The notes: generated by a model not told the origin, from the sequence alone. DNA of 45,604 bases from Nocardia sp. CNY236 (GCF_000482385.1 NZ_AXVD01000040.1:1-45604); one strand, 5' to 3'; counted from the first letter of the stretch, positions 33,062-41,252 are shown. Numbers and translations: made by a program.

Positions 33062-34068
33062 GCCGCTACCCCGACCCCGATCTGTCCGGCCTCCCCGACC
33101 GCTACCTGCCAGCGTGGGAGGCATTCGCCGACTGGTGCATCGCCCGCGAACTGTGCTACATGCCAGCGCAGCCGGACGTCATCGTCGCCTACCTGAAAGC
33201 CAACCACCGACAACCGGCCACCCAGCGCGCCCGAGTCGCCGCGATCAACGCCGCACACCGCCACTACGGCCACCCCAAGCCCGGCCGGGCCGAGGCCGTA
33301 CGCGAACTCTGCAACCCCACACGCGCCGCGCGCCGCGCCCGCACCCAGACCGCGGTCGACACCGTCCTCGCCGAGCTGCCCACCCACGGGTGGACCCGAG
33401 GACTGTTCGGCCGCCGCGACGCCGCACTCCTCACCCTCGCCGCCGCCGGCCTGTCATTTCCACGCCTCGTCGCGCTGCGGCAACACCAGATCCAGATCAC
33501 CGCCACCGCCGTAGTCGTCGACGGCGGCATGCTGATCATGCCCTCTCGCCCCCGCCAGCCACTGCTGTGCCCGGTGCAGATCCTGCGGCGCTGGGCGGCG
33601 GTCACCAACCTCGCGCCCCGGGGCATCGGACCTGCCATCCTCGCCGAACGCCTCACCGACAACACCCTGCCCGCAACAGATTTCGATCCCCGCTGGGCAC
33701 ACCAGCCGCTACTCACCGCGATTACAGCGACCGGCTACCCCGCCGGCGACACCCCAATCGGTCGGCTGCGTCCCCTACACCCCGGCTCGGCCACCGAGAT
33801 CGCTGCCGCCCACCTCGCAGGGACCCCACCACGCCACCGCACCCTCCTACCAGCCCAGCAACGCGCCACCCCCGACGCCGACCCCACACCAATGACCGCG
33901 CGCCTCGATCCCCACTACCACGACCACGGCATCGCAGCCCGCCACCGCGACCGACCCATCCACGACCAGATCGACGACCTGCTCGATGACCTCGAGGCCA
34001 AAATCCGCGCCGCTACCACCACGAGCGCGGCACTGCTGGCACACTGCAACGACCCGGATGTGGAATGA
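33058..34068 (+). CDS. Degenerate recombinase-like partner protein
   Basis: 336 residues starting on the ATGA overlap. The N-terminus (LPAWEAFADWCIARELCYMP, VIVAYLKANHRQPATQRARV) resembles the SAM-like core-binding domain of tyrosine recombinases. The middle (GRRDAALLTLAAAGLSFPRL then VALRQHQIQI) parallels the 'RD.All.L....R.sEl..L' region, but the arginine is replaced (SFPRLV). Later RPLHPGSATEIAAAHLAG keeps the histidine but has Ser where the second Arg is needed, and no Tyr follows. It is likely a catalytically inactive accessory or recombination-directing subunit. Confidence 0.65.
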   Translation: MSRYPDPDLSGLPDRYLPAWEAFADWCIARELCYMPAQPDVIVAYLKANHRQPATQRARVAAINAAHRHYGHPKPGRAEAVRELCNPTRAARRARTQTAVDTVLAELPTHGWTRGLFGRRDAALLTLAAAGLSFPRLVALRQHQIQITATAVVVDGGMLIMPSRPRQPLLCPVQILRRWAAVTNLAPRGIGPAILAERLTDNTLPATDFDPRWAHQPLLTAITATGYPAGDTPIGRLRPLHPGSATEIAAAHLAGTPPRHRTLLPAQQRATPDADPTPMTARLDPHYHDHGIAARHRDRPIHDQIDDLLDDLEAKIRAATTTSAALLAHCNDPDVE

Positions 34069-34095
34069 GGGCCGCGATACACCCGTGCCACCTAG

Positions 34096-34128
34096 TGTAA
34101 GACAAATGTAAGACACGCCGGGTAGAAT
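34096..34128 (+). promoter_or_regulatory. Leaderless promoter with direct-repeat operator, toxin-antitoxin pair 2
   Basis: TAGAAT (34123-34128) is a -10 box ending six bases before GTG 34135, the same spacing as in pair 1. TGTAAGACA occurs twice (34096-34104 and 34107-34115, period 11) across the -35 region, as expected for a ribbon-helix-helix repressor binding on one helix face. Confidence 0.6.
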
Positions 34129-34134
34129 CAGCGG

Positions 34135-34422
34135 GTGGTATACGACATACCCGAATGGGCTCTGGAGGCTGCGGCACGACACGGTGTCGAACCGTACGAG
34201 ATCATGCAGGTCTTGACCGGGCCAGGGCGGCGCTGGCCGCGTCCAGTCCGCGGGAAGGGGAACCTTCCCGCGGTCATGATCATCGGTCGTACCGCCTCCG
34301 GCGCGCCACTCGCTGTCGTTGTCCGCCTCGTGGCGCAGTGGGAGCAACAAGTCATCGGCGTCCTGCCGGTGATCGGCACCCTCCTCGCTGAATTCGAAAA
34401 ATGGGAGGAACACCATGAGTGA
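34135..34422 (+). CDS. Toxin-like protein of pair 2
   Basis: 95 residues from GTG 34135. It starts VYDIPEWALEAAARHGVEPY, a pattern common in BrnT/RelE-fold proteins where a helix bearing 'A..hgv...ei..vl' precedes strands, then PAVMIIGRTASGAPLAVVVR. The classical C-terminal A-R-x(4)-E-x(4)-Y signature is not visible; instead a helix LAEFEKWEEHHE closes the protein, so it may be a variant or a weakened toxin. It overlaps the antitoxin by eight bases. Confidence 0.55.
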   Translation: MVYDIPEWALEAAARHGVEPYEIMQVLTGPGRRWPRPVRGKGNLPAVMIIGRTASGAPLAVVVRLVAQWEQQVIGVLPVIGTLLAEFEKWEEHHE

Positions 34423-34762
34423 GCACAGCCACTACCCGACCAACGCCGCCGAATCCGCCGAATTCCTCGCCTCACTGCGCGTCGATGACACCGCTCCTGA
34501 ACCAGGTCTGCCCGAACCCGGCGCGCCGGTGATGGTATCGCGCACCGTGCGCCTGCCGTTCGAGATGAACGAGCGCATCAAAGCCGAGGCCGCCGCACGC
34601 GAGGTCAACTACTCAGACGTTCTCCGGGATTGGTTGGCCATCGGCGCTGCTGCCACCGCCGTGCAGACGCAGGGCGACGACATGGTCAGCCGCGCGGAGG
34701 TGCAACGCGTGATGGCTCTGGCTCTGGCCAGCGTCCATCCTCTGCAGAAGCGTCCCGCATAA
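34415..34762 (+). CDS. Ribbon-helix-helix antitoxin of pair 2
   Basis: 115 residues. Residues ~41-73 (SRTVRLPFEMNERIKAEAAA, NYSDVLRDWLAIG) form a ribbon-helix-helix domain; the acidic N-terminus and the VQRVMALALASVHPLQKRPA tail are like the antitoxin of pair 1. The second half of the gene and 50 bases after it are duplicated at 36993-37329. It should neutralise the upstream toxin-like protein and repress the promoter at 34096-34128. Confidence 0.72.
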   Translation: MSEHSHYPTNAAESAEFLASLRVDDTAPEPGLPEPGAPVMVSRTVRLPFEMNERIKAEAAAREVNYSDVLRDWLAIGAAATAVQTQGDDMVSRAEVQRVMALALASVHPLQKRPA

Positions 34763-34816
34763 CAGGGTTGATACGCGGGGCGCGCCAGTCCCATGTACCC
34801 CACCTGACCCAGAAAT
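34486..34816 (+). repeat. Direct repeat copy A (331 bp)
   Basis: Covers most of the antitoxin gene and 54 bases downstream. Matches 36993-37329 almost base for base; the other copy has one more GCTCTG unit and a few substitutions. Both copies end at the same place (CCCAGAAAT). Confidence 0.92.
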
Positions 34817-34828
34817 GAGAAACTCACG

Positions 34829-35284
34829 ATGAAGAATGCGAATGCATTCCGCTATGCTGACCGCGCAGACTACCTGACGTGGCTGAACAGATGGCTGCGT
34901 ACCGGAAACCAGCCAACTCATTTCTACGACTACCCATTCGCGCGCTGGACCTGGCTTGTTGCTGAACGCGACTTCACCACAGGCGGGGAATTAGGCTCCC
35001 GCGCAGTGAGCATCCTCGTGCCTAATGGCATCGCTCACGTTGGTGGCGAGCTGGGACACAATGGCCTGTTCTTCATGGACGGCCCCGACCTCAAGGGCCT
35101 CGGCGTGGTGCCAATCTTCAACGACCCGGAATTCGCGAAGGTCGAAGGCAAGAACCACTTCATCGCGAGCGAGCGGGCGAAGGACGAAGCATTCGAGGCA
35201 GAGATGAACGAGCGTTCCCGACGCGCCGAAGCCGCTTCCATGGGGGGCGACGTCGGCCGGATGCTCAGGCGCAATGCGGAATAG
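34829..35284 (+). CDS. Unknown protein inside the direct-repeat segment
   Basis: 151 residues from ATG 34829, just after repeat A. It begins MKNANAFRYADRADYLTWLN and has a strand-rich middle (GSRAVSILVPNGIAHVGGEL, LFFMDGPDLKGLGVVPIFND) and a charged helical C-terminus (SERAKDEAFEAEMNERSRRA). No family recognised. Its base composition is less GC-rich than most genes here, hinting at separate acquisition. A small hairpin overlaps its stop. Confidence 0.6.
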   Translation: MKNANAFRYADRADYLTWLNRWLRTGNQPTHFYDYPFARWTWLVAERDFTTGGELGSRAVSILVPNGIAHVGGELGHNGLFFMDGPDLKGLGVVPIFNDPEFAKVEGKNHFIASERAKDEAFEAEMNERSRRAEAASMGGDVGRMLRRNAE

Positions 35285-35298
35285 CCCTCTGGGGCTAT
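35281..35298. terminator. Small hairpin at the stop codon
   Basis: ATAGCCC (35281-35287), TCTG loop, GGGCTAT (35292-35298): a perfect 7-bp stem overlapping the stop of the upstream gene. Weak terminator candidate. Confidence 0.4.
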
Positions 35299-35383
35299 AG
35301 ATTCCTAACAAAGTGGGTTGTTGGTCGGGCTGCGTGTGACGTTGTCATCAGGATGAGTAGAGGGAGAACAGCCGCCCTGGATC

Positions 35384-35700
35384 GTGTCGGATGATCTATG
35401 GTCGGGTATCGAGCCGTTGCTGCCGGTCATGCCGCTGCGCTTTCGTAGCCTTGGCCGTAGACGCCTTCCCGATCGCAGGTGGTGTGTGGGATTCTGTTCG
35501 TGCTGCACACCGGTATCCAATAAGAGTTTTGCCCCAGCGGCTCGGCTTCGGCTCGAGTATGAGGTGTTGGCGGCATCTTCGGGAATGGAACGAAGTCGGC
35601 GTGTGGCAGCATCTGCATGAGTTGCTGTTGGCTGAACTACACGCCGCCGACACGCTCGACTGGTCGCGCACCATCATCGACTCCTCGCACGGACGGCGCG
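35384..35700 (+). pseudogene. IS5-type transposase remnant
   Basis: The frame beginning VSDDLWSGIEPLLPVMPLRF is the standard start of IS5-group transposases. After ~30 residues the sequence continues in two shifted frames (FPIAGGVWDS, then LPQRLGFGSSMRCWRHLREW, NEVGVWQHLHELLLAELHAA and DTLDWSRTIIDSSH). It ends at the 'DSSH' point before the DDE catalytic remainder. Two or more frameshifts and the C-terminal loss make it inactive. No terminal inverted repeats were identified. Confidence 0.8.
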
Positions 35701-35754
35701 GTGGCGTCCACGGTGATCAGTACCGTGTCGGTGCTGGCCAGCGTGACTGCCACT

Positions 35755-36010
35755 GAAATGCAACGAATTCGTCGACTGCACCCAGCGTGTCCTGCTCGCG
35801 GTCGAACTGGAAGCCGACGACACCCTCGCCATAGCCGACCGGGTCGCCGGATGCCTGGTCCTGCAATACGACCAGCCCTGCTGGAAATCGGTCACCCTCA
35901 CCGCAGACGACGTCCGGAGTAAAGGTCACCGAACACACAGCGCCCTGCCGCGAGAGCCGGTACGCGGACAACGACATTTACGCGCTCCCGCCGCAGCAGA
36001 AGCGACGGCC
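35755..36010 (+). pseudogene. 5'-truncated gene fragment after the IS remnant
   Basis: A frame without a start reads CNEFVDCTQRVLLAVELEAD then DTLAIADRVAGCLVLQYDQP and CWKSVTLTADDVRS. The next frame continues with ESRYADNDIYALPPQQKRRP. This looks like the C-terminal half of a real protein joined directly to the transposase remnant. Family not recognised. Confidence 0.4.
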
Positions 36011-36199
36011 TCACACGTCCTTCGGCCCCTTCCCGTCGCGGATCTTCCCGATGTATTCGCGGGTGAAGTTGCTGTCACGAGCAATCGCGCTGGGGCCGAC
36101 GTTGTCGGCCAACGCCGCACGGATCTCGGCGAACAATTCTGCCCGAGCAGCGTCATACGCGGCACGCTTCGCACGGATAGCAGGGCCGTGGTCGGTCAT
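36011..36199 (-). CDS. Small helix-turn-helix protein
   Basis: 62 residues from ATG 36199 (MTDHGPAIRAKRAAYDAARA); the frame extends to 36241 but the internal Met fits better. The C-terminal 30 residues (VGPSAIARDSNFTREYIGKI then RDGKGPKDV) form a typical helix-turn-helix as seen in small actinobacterial regulators that pair 'S.IAR...~TR.Y...IR.G'. It runs opposite to the gene at 36260 and starts about 60 bases from it, so it may regulate that gene or itself. Confidence 0.65.
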   Translation of the reverse strand: MTDHGPAIRAKRAAYDAARAELFAEIRAALADNVGPSAIARDSNFTREYIGKIRDGKGPKDV

Positions 36200-36259
36200 G
36201 CAATCCAGCATCCCACAACAGTATTCGCGAACAAAGTTCACACTAGTGAAGGGATCACC

Positions 36260-36780
36260 ATGGGCCAGTACTACATAGCAGTCCTGCTCGCCGATGACGC
36301 GACCGAAATCACCGGCTACCTCCCCCCCGGAACATGAAACTGATGGAGCACTCCTGGATCGGCAACGAGTTCATCGAAGTCGTCGAGCGTGTGCTGACCT
36401 CGCCGACACGTGTGGTCTGGGCAGGCGACTACGCCGACAGCGAGCCGGGCAGCCCTAGCAACCTCTTCAACAAAGCCAAAACGGCGACGAAAATCACCAC
36501 ACCAGACGAGATTCCGGTCGGCAGGTACGTCATCAACCACGACAAGCGGGTCTACGTTGACAAGACGACCGTCGTTGCGAATGCGAGCGGATTCGCCATG
36601 CACCCGCTGCCGGTGCTCACCGCGGAGGGTAACGGCCGCGGCGGCGGCGATCTCCGCCAAGAATCCACAACCGGCAACTACGCCCTCGTCGGGACATGGG
36701 CACGGGCCCGGATCACCGTCGCAGATACCGTGCCGAACGGCTACCGCGGCCTGGAGTTCGACCTGATCGAACACTGGTGA
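36260..36780 (+). pseudogene. MGQYY-type conserved protein, frameshifted in a C7 tract
   Basis: ATG 36260 gives MGQYYIAVLLADDATEITGY and stops after 25 codons. The continuation MKLMEHSWIGNEFIEVVERV starts at 36334 in another frame and runs to 36780. The homopolymer CCCCCCC (36322-36328) separates them; one more C would give one uninterrupted 174-residue protein. The joined sequence agrees with a known phage and plasmid family starting 'MGQYY...LKLMEHSW'. So either a sequencing error, a real frameshift or slippage at the tract. Function of the family unknown. Confidence 0.65.
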
Positions 36781-36792
36781 GCGCCTGATGGC

Positions 36793-36829
36793 CGAGGGAC
36801 CAGGCAGCAGCTATCTGCCTGGTCCCTCG
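36793..36829. terminator. Strong hairpin terminator
   Basis: A perfect 14-bp inverted repeat (36793-36806 and 36816-36829) with a 9-base loop, starting 13 bases after the stop of the MGQYY-type gene. Confidence 0.85.
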
Positions 36830-36846
36830 CACCACGACTCTACCGG

Positions 36847-37275
36847 GTGTCGGAGAGCGCCCCACTGCACTCAAGACGGTCGACGTTCGGTTCTGGCGTC
36901 ACGCGTGACGCGAAGCTGAAAGACCAGGCAACGGGCGATCCCTGCGACGCTCGCATAGTCCGAATCGGCCTGGCGACGTGTGAGATAGGCGACGAGACCG
37001 CCCCTGAACCAGACCTGCCCGAACCCGGCGCGCCGGTGATGGTATCGCGCACCGTGCGCCTGCCGTTCGAGATGAACGAGCGCATCAAAGCCGAGGCCGC
37101 CGCACGCGAGGTCAACTACTCAGACGTTCTCCGGGACTGGTTGGCCATCGGCGCTGCTGCCACCGCCGTGCAGACGCAGGGCGACGACATGGTCAGCCGC
37201 GCGGAGGTGCAACGCGTGATGGCTCTGGCTCTGGCTCTGGCCAGCGTCCATCCTCTGCAGAAGCGTCCCGCATAA
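36847..37275 (+). pseudogene. Chimeric, partial third antitoxin copy
   Basis: From about residue 50 this 142-residue frame repeats the antitoxin of pair 2 nearly exactly (SRTVRLPFEMNERIKAEAAA, NYSDVLRDWLAIG), with an extra Leu-Ala from one more GCTCTG unit. The first ~50 residues are unrelated and lack a ribosome-binding site, and there is no toxin upstream. It is a truncated duplicate joined to foreign sequence. If expressed it could still bind DNA as an orphan antitoxin domain. Confidence 0.65.
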
Positions 37276-37329
37276 CAGGGTTGATACGCGGGGCGCGCCA
37301 GTCCCATGTACCCCACCTGACCCAGAAAT
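36993..37329 (+). repeat. Direct repeat copy B (337 bp)
   Basis: Matches 34486-34816 with six extra bases (one more GCTCTG) and a few substitutions. Repeats A and B enclose about 2.2 kb and could recombine to delete it. Confidence 0.92.
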
Positions 37330-37433
37330 CTCGCTCGTTGTCCGGCGCAGGGAGTGAGCACGGCTCGACGGTGTCCACCCCCTGGAGCGTGGCGAGCGCG
37401 CCAGCGTGGCCGCGCCCCGTCGGCACAGTCTGA

Positions 37434-38009
37434 TTATTGGCGCCACTTGAGGGGGGAGGTGACTCTGGCGGCGTCGGCGATCTGGATCGCGGTGGTGGTC
37501 TTGAGCTTGGCGTAGGAGTCGGTGATCCACTCCTGCATCAGGGTGTTTCCTGCGGCTTGGTATTCGAGGGCCTGGATGAGACATTCGAGCCGGTCGGCAT
37601 CGCGAGCGCAGGCAGCTTCGAGTGTGGCTTGGGCCTCGAACTCGGCGACTGTGTGCTGCAACGCTTCTCGTGCCGCTTGTGGGAGCTTCACAACTTGGGC
37701 GGCAGTTACCTCCTCGTGGCTGGCGACGGTCAGGAAGGCGATGGAAGTCTTGTTGTTGTCGCCGGTGCGGGTTTCCTGGCTGTCGTGCCAGACGGCCATA
37801 TGGGCAGCCGTGGCCGGGTCACCGCCTTCGATGGCGGCGATGATAGAGGCGAGCTGCGCGACCCGGCACGTGTGGTCAGCGACAGACTCCGGATTGGGCA
37901 CGTGAGCTTGACGCCAGCCCTTGCGGGGCTCGCGTTTGAGATTGCCCAGCTCGTAGGCGAAGGCGGCGATCTCGGCTGCGGCCTCGGGGCCGAGCTGCTG
38001 TGCATCCAT
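37434..38009 (-). CDS. HD-domain phosphohydrolase (YfbR-like)
   Basis: 191 residues from ATG 38009, chosen because GGAGGA lies five bases upstream; the ATG at 38027 overlaps the regulator's stop but lacks this. The HD metal site is visible as PESVADHTCRVAQLA (first His) and AVWHDSQETRTGD (His-Asp pair), with a late Asp in ACARDADRLECLIQA. This is the pattern of 5'-deoxynucleotidases and related HD hydrolases. It lies in the regulator's operon, facing away from the P450 operon, so it may serve that pathway or nucleotide housekeeping. Confidence 0.75.
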   Translation of the reverse strand: MDAQQLGPEAAAEIAAFAYELGNLKREPRKGWRQAHVPNPESVADHTCRVAQLASIIAAIEGGDPATAAHMAVWHDSQETRTGDNNKTSIAFLTVASHEEVTAAQVVKLPQAAREALQHTVAEFEAQATLEAACARDADRLECLIQALEYQAAGNTLMQEWITDSYAKLKTTTAIQIADAARVTSPLKWRQ

Positions 38010-38023
38010 GGTGTTCCTCCGCG

Positions 38024-39136
38024 TCATCGGCTGGACATGCGTACTGCGTAGGCCACGTTAGCCAGATCGTGGCGGGCCTGGGGCATGAGTTCGGAGTCGC
38101 CGCTCATCCGGTCGAGTGCGGTTCGCGTAGCCGCGCGCAGTGCGGGGTTGGCGAGTAGATGTGGGTGGCTGGCGATGAGGTCGGCGAGGGTGTGGGCGTA
38201 GAGGTCGGCTTGCCTGGTGCTGGGGTGGAGGCGGTCGAGGAGGTGCCGCAGCAGCCGTTCGCCCGACCACGTGCCGGGGTCGGCCCGAACCATGGCCGCG
38301 TCGGTGGTGACCGGGCCGGTGCCGAGTTCGCCGACCCAGTAGGCGTAGTAGGTCAAGTTCGTCCGTTCCTGGGCGTGATCGTCACGCAGCTGTGACAGCC
38401 AAGCGCGCAGTGGTCCGCAGTCGCCGGCGGCTGCCAACGCGATGGCCGAGGACCGGACCCACAGCCACCCGGGCGGGCCGGTGCTGCTGGGCGAGCCCGT
38501 GGCGCGGGTGAGTTCTCCGGCGAGCCAGTCGCTGGTTTGGGTGCGATCGTCGAATCCGAGTAGGAAGGTCGCTTGCCGTCGTAGCAGGGCGTCATCGGGC
38601 CAGCGGCAGGCGTCCGCGGTCAGCAGGAGGTTGTCGAAGAACTGCTGACGGTCGGTGGCGGAGACCACCGGGTGGGTGGCCCGTGGGCCTCGTCCGCGTC
38701 TGGTGTCGAGGTCGGCCATTTGAGCAGGAGGCCTGCCGGTGACCGGCCAGGTGATCAAGTTGGCCAGCGTGCGTTGGTGGACGCTGATGGCGAGCGGGTG
38801 ATGGTTGGGCGCGGCAGTGGCGGGATCGGTGGCGATGGTGTCACCGATGATCAGGTCAGCCTCCAGCGCGTCGCCAAGCAGGGCGATGGCGTGCGGCGGT
38901 GCGCCGTGGCGGGTGAGCAGCATCCGCACGCGGGTCAGGTCCCCGGCGCGCAGACCTGCGAGAGGACGGCGCCCGCTTTCCCATCCGTAGATGGTGGTGG
39001 TGTCGACGCCAGCGAGTTCGGCGAACTCTGTCTGTGTCAGGTGCGCGGCCTCGCGCAGGAGCTTCAGCAGGAAACCGGAGACGGCACCGCGGGCTGCACC
39101 CTGACTCGGAGTCGGTGTTTCGCGGGGCGTACTCAT
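38024..39136 (-). CDS. XRE-family regulator with large C-terminal domain
   Basis: 370 residues. An N-terminal Cro/CI helix-turn-helix is clear at about residues 22-62: LLKLLREAAHLTQTEFAELA, then GVDTTTIYGWESGRRPLAG. The ~300-residue remainder is alpha-helical, TPR-like in feel (SSAIALAAAGDCGPLRAWLS, LLRHLLDRLHPSTRQADLY), probably a sensor or oligomerisation region. It starts ~200 bases from the divergent P450 operon and is the natural candidate to control it. It overlaps the HD gene's upstream ATG. Confidence 0.8.
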   Translation of the reverse strand: MSTPRETPTPSQGAARGAVSGFLLKLLREAAHLTQTEFAELAGVDTTTIYGWESGRRPLAGLRAGDLTRVRMLLTRHGAPPHAIALLGDALEADLIIGDTIATDPATAAPNHHPLAISVHQRTLANLITWPVTGRPPAQMADLDTRRGRGPRATHPVVSATDRQQFFDNLLLTADACRWPDDALLRRQATFLLGFDDRTQTSDWLAGELTRATGSPSSTGPPGWLWVRSSAIALAAAGDCGPLRAWLSQLRDDHAQERTNLTYYAYWVGELGTGPVTTDAAMVRADPGTWSGERLLRHLLDRLHPSTRQADLYAHTLADLIASHPHLLANPALRAATRTALDRMSGDSELMPQARHDLANVAYAVRMSSR

Positions 39137-39333
39137 GGACGATCCTCGGCGTCTTCGCGGCGGTGCCGGGCCTACTCGTACTGCGGGTCAGTTCAGCCTC
39201 CGGACTGGTCAGCATACCGTCTAGGAAGCGATCGTTCTTTTGTTCGGTCGCATCGGCACCAGCGCGCTGGAAGGCGAAACACGATGGCGCGGCTGGCCTC
39301 TCACTGGTGGTGTCAGCGAAGGAGCGTGTCCGA

Positions 39334-40512
39334 ATGACCCCTGAGAACCCGATGTTGTCGTGTCCGCTGCGGTATCCGTTCGGACAGCGACACACACTCG
39401 ATCTCGAGCCGGACTATCGCCGGTGTGGGCCTGTCACGGCGGTGGAGCTGCCTAGTGGGTCTACGGGCTGGCTCGTCACCGATCACGCATTGGTGCGACA
39501 GGTGCTCGCTGATCCCCGGTTCTCCCGGGAGCGGGCGAATCAGCCGCATGTGGCGCGGTTGTCGACCGAGGTGCTGCCGTCGGCGGCGATTCTGGCGACC
39601 GACCCGCCCCGGCATACCGGGTTGCGGACGCTGATAGCGCCGATATTCGCCCCGCGTCAGGTCGCCGCGATGGAACCGGCGGTGACCTCCCTGGCGCACC
39701 GGCTGGTCGACGAGCTGGTGGCTGACGAGGAGCCCGCCGATATCGTCACCAGGTTCACCGAACCGTTCGCCGCCGAAGTAGTCTGCGAAATCTTCGGTGT
39801 GCCAGAGCATTTCCGTCATCAGGTGTTCGTGTTGGGGGACGCGCTCACGGCCCGCGACGCGACCCTGGAATCCCTCGCGGTCGCCCGCGCCGAATGCGAA
39901 TCGTTGGCGCGGGCGATGGCGGCCGAGAACCCGACTGTGTTGTTCGGGCGGCTCGGCGCGTCGGCCGAGTCCGATGAGGAAGTGCTGAACCTGATCATCG
40001 CCTGCTTGATCGGCGGTCGCGGATCGCCGACGGTGTTCCTGTCCAGCGCGGTGTTCGCCCTGCTGCGCGAACCACGCCATTTTCGCCATCTGGTGAAGCG
40101 AGCGGAGTTGATTCCCGCCGCGGTGGAGGAACTGCTGCGATTCGTGCCCGTCGGGGTTGGTGGAGGGTTCACCCGCGTCGCCACGCAGGATGTGCAGCTC
40201 GGCCCTGTGCTGGTGCGCGTAGGCGACGCGATCATTCCCGCGATGCACGCCGCCGGCCGCGACCCGCGCGTGTTCGATGACCCTGACTCCCTGGTGCTCG
40301 ATCGCGGCACCCGGCTGCCGCACCTGGCATTCGGACACGGCACCCACTACTGCGTCGGCGCAGGGTTGGCGCGACTGGAAGCACGGATAGCCCTGGAAAC
40401 CCTGACCACCCGGCTGCCGGGCTTGCGCCTGGCCGACCCTGCCGACAACGGAACGTGGCGAACGGGCCGGGTCGTGCGCTCCCTCGAACGATTGGACGTG
40501 GCATGGACGTGA
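39334..40512 (+). CDS. Cytochrome P450, atypical I-helix
   Basis: 392 residues from ATG 39334 with GAAGGAG upstream; the frame runs further 5' without support. The haem-binding loop FGHGTHYCVGAGLARLE holds Cys340, and the K-helix ExxR is Glu266-Arg269 in AVEELLRF. The I-helix lacks the usual AGxxTT: it reads CLIGGRGSPTVFL (Gly227-Val234), so the acid-alcohol pair for oxygen activation is missing. It may catalyse an unusual oxidation or a non-monooxygenase reaction. The next gene, with a ferredoxin domain, overlaps by ten bases and is its likely electron donor. Confidence 0.85.
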   Translation: MTPENPMLSCPLRYPFGQRHTLDLEPDYRRCGPVTAVELPSGSTGWLVTDHALVRQVLADPRFSRERANQPHVARLSTEVLPSAAILATDPPRHTGLRTLIAPIFAPRQVAAMEPAVTSLAHRLVDELVADEEPADIVTRFTEPFAAEVVCEIFGVPEHFRHQVFVLGDALTARDATLESLAVARAECESLARAMAAENPTVLFGRLGASAESDEEVLNLIIACLIGGRGSPTVFLSSAVFALLREPRHFRHLVKRAELIPAAVEELLRFVPVGVGGGFTRVATQDVQLGPVLVRVGDAIIPAMHAAGRDPRVFDDPDSLVLDRGTRLPHLAFGHGTHYCVGAGLARLEARIALETLTTRLPGLRLADPADNGTWRTGRVVRSLERLDVAWT

Positions 40513-41252
40513 GACTGATCATCGACCGCGACCGCTGCGCGGGCACCGGCGTGTGCCTGCCGATCGCGGCCGCACACCTCCAGCTGCTCGACGGCCTCGC
40601 CTCCGCCCGCGGCGCCCCGGTCAGCGTCGAGCAGGGCCGCGCCGCGGCTGCCTGCTGCCCGAACGAGGCGATCACCGTGTGTGAGCGGGAACCGGACGGC
40701 TTCCGGCTGGATGTACCGATCGTGACCCTGGGCCCGGCCGGGACCGACGCCGAAACCGAAGCGCGCAAGCACACCTCGCGGGTGCTGCTGGTCGATTCGT
40801 TCGCCGAGGCGATGGCGACCGCGACGGCCGGCGAGGCTCTGGCACTGGTCGCGGCCGGATACCTCGCCTTGGATGCCGACGACAGGACAGTGGATTCCTG
40901 GGTGGATCAGCACTTCACACACAGCGGTGCGCTGCGGCTGCGCCGCTGCTGGGAAAGCCCGACCAAGCCGATGTGCTTCGCGGTCCGGCACGACCTGCCA
41001 CGACAGATTCCGGTGGCGACAGTGGCCACGCATCCGGCGACCCGAGTGTTCGCCGCCCGGCGCGCGCCCGCCGCGCGGTTGGTCGCGGTCGACGCCAAGC
41101 CGCTGGCCGCGTCGGCGGCCGCGCGCGGTGAGGTCGACGCCTGTATCGCCTCGGTCGATGTGGTCGCCCGCTACCCGAGACTCGAGGTCCGCGCCGAGTG
41201 GCAACCGACGATGGTGTGGCTGCTCTACAGCAAGGGCGACGGCGATGAGTGA
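40503..41252 (+). CDS. Ferredoxin fused to a C-terminal dehydratase-like domain
   Basis: 249 residues. The N-terminal ~60 residues are a P450-type 3Fe-4S ferredoxin: DRDRCAGTGVC (Cys12, Cys18) and CCPNEAI (Cys52-Pro). The ~170-residue C-terminal part (ARKHTSRVLLVDSFAEAMAT, TVATHPATRVFAARRAPAAR, AARGEVDACIASVDVVARYP) resembles the periplasmic-binding-like fold of prephenate dehydratase/decarboxylase-type proteins; this second assignment is tentative. A fused ferredoxin of this sort is unusual. It starts within the P450 stop region and overlaps the next gene. Confidence 0.65.
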   Translation: MDVRLIIDRDRCAGTGVCLPIAAAHLQLLDGLASARGAPVSVEQGRAAAACCPNEAITVCEREPDGFRLDVPIVTLGPAGTDAETEARKHTSRVLLVDSFAEAMATATAGEALALVAAGYLALDADDRTVDSWVDQHFTHSGALRLRRCWESPTKPMCFAVRHDLPRQIPVATVATHPATRVFAARRAPAARLVAVDAKPLAASAAARGEVDACIASVDVVARYPRLEVRAEWQPTMVWLLYSKGDGDE

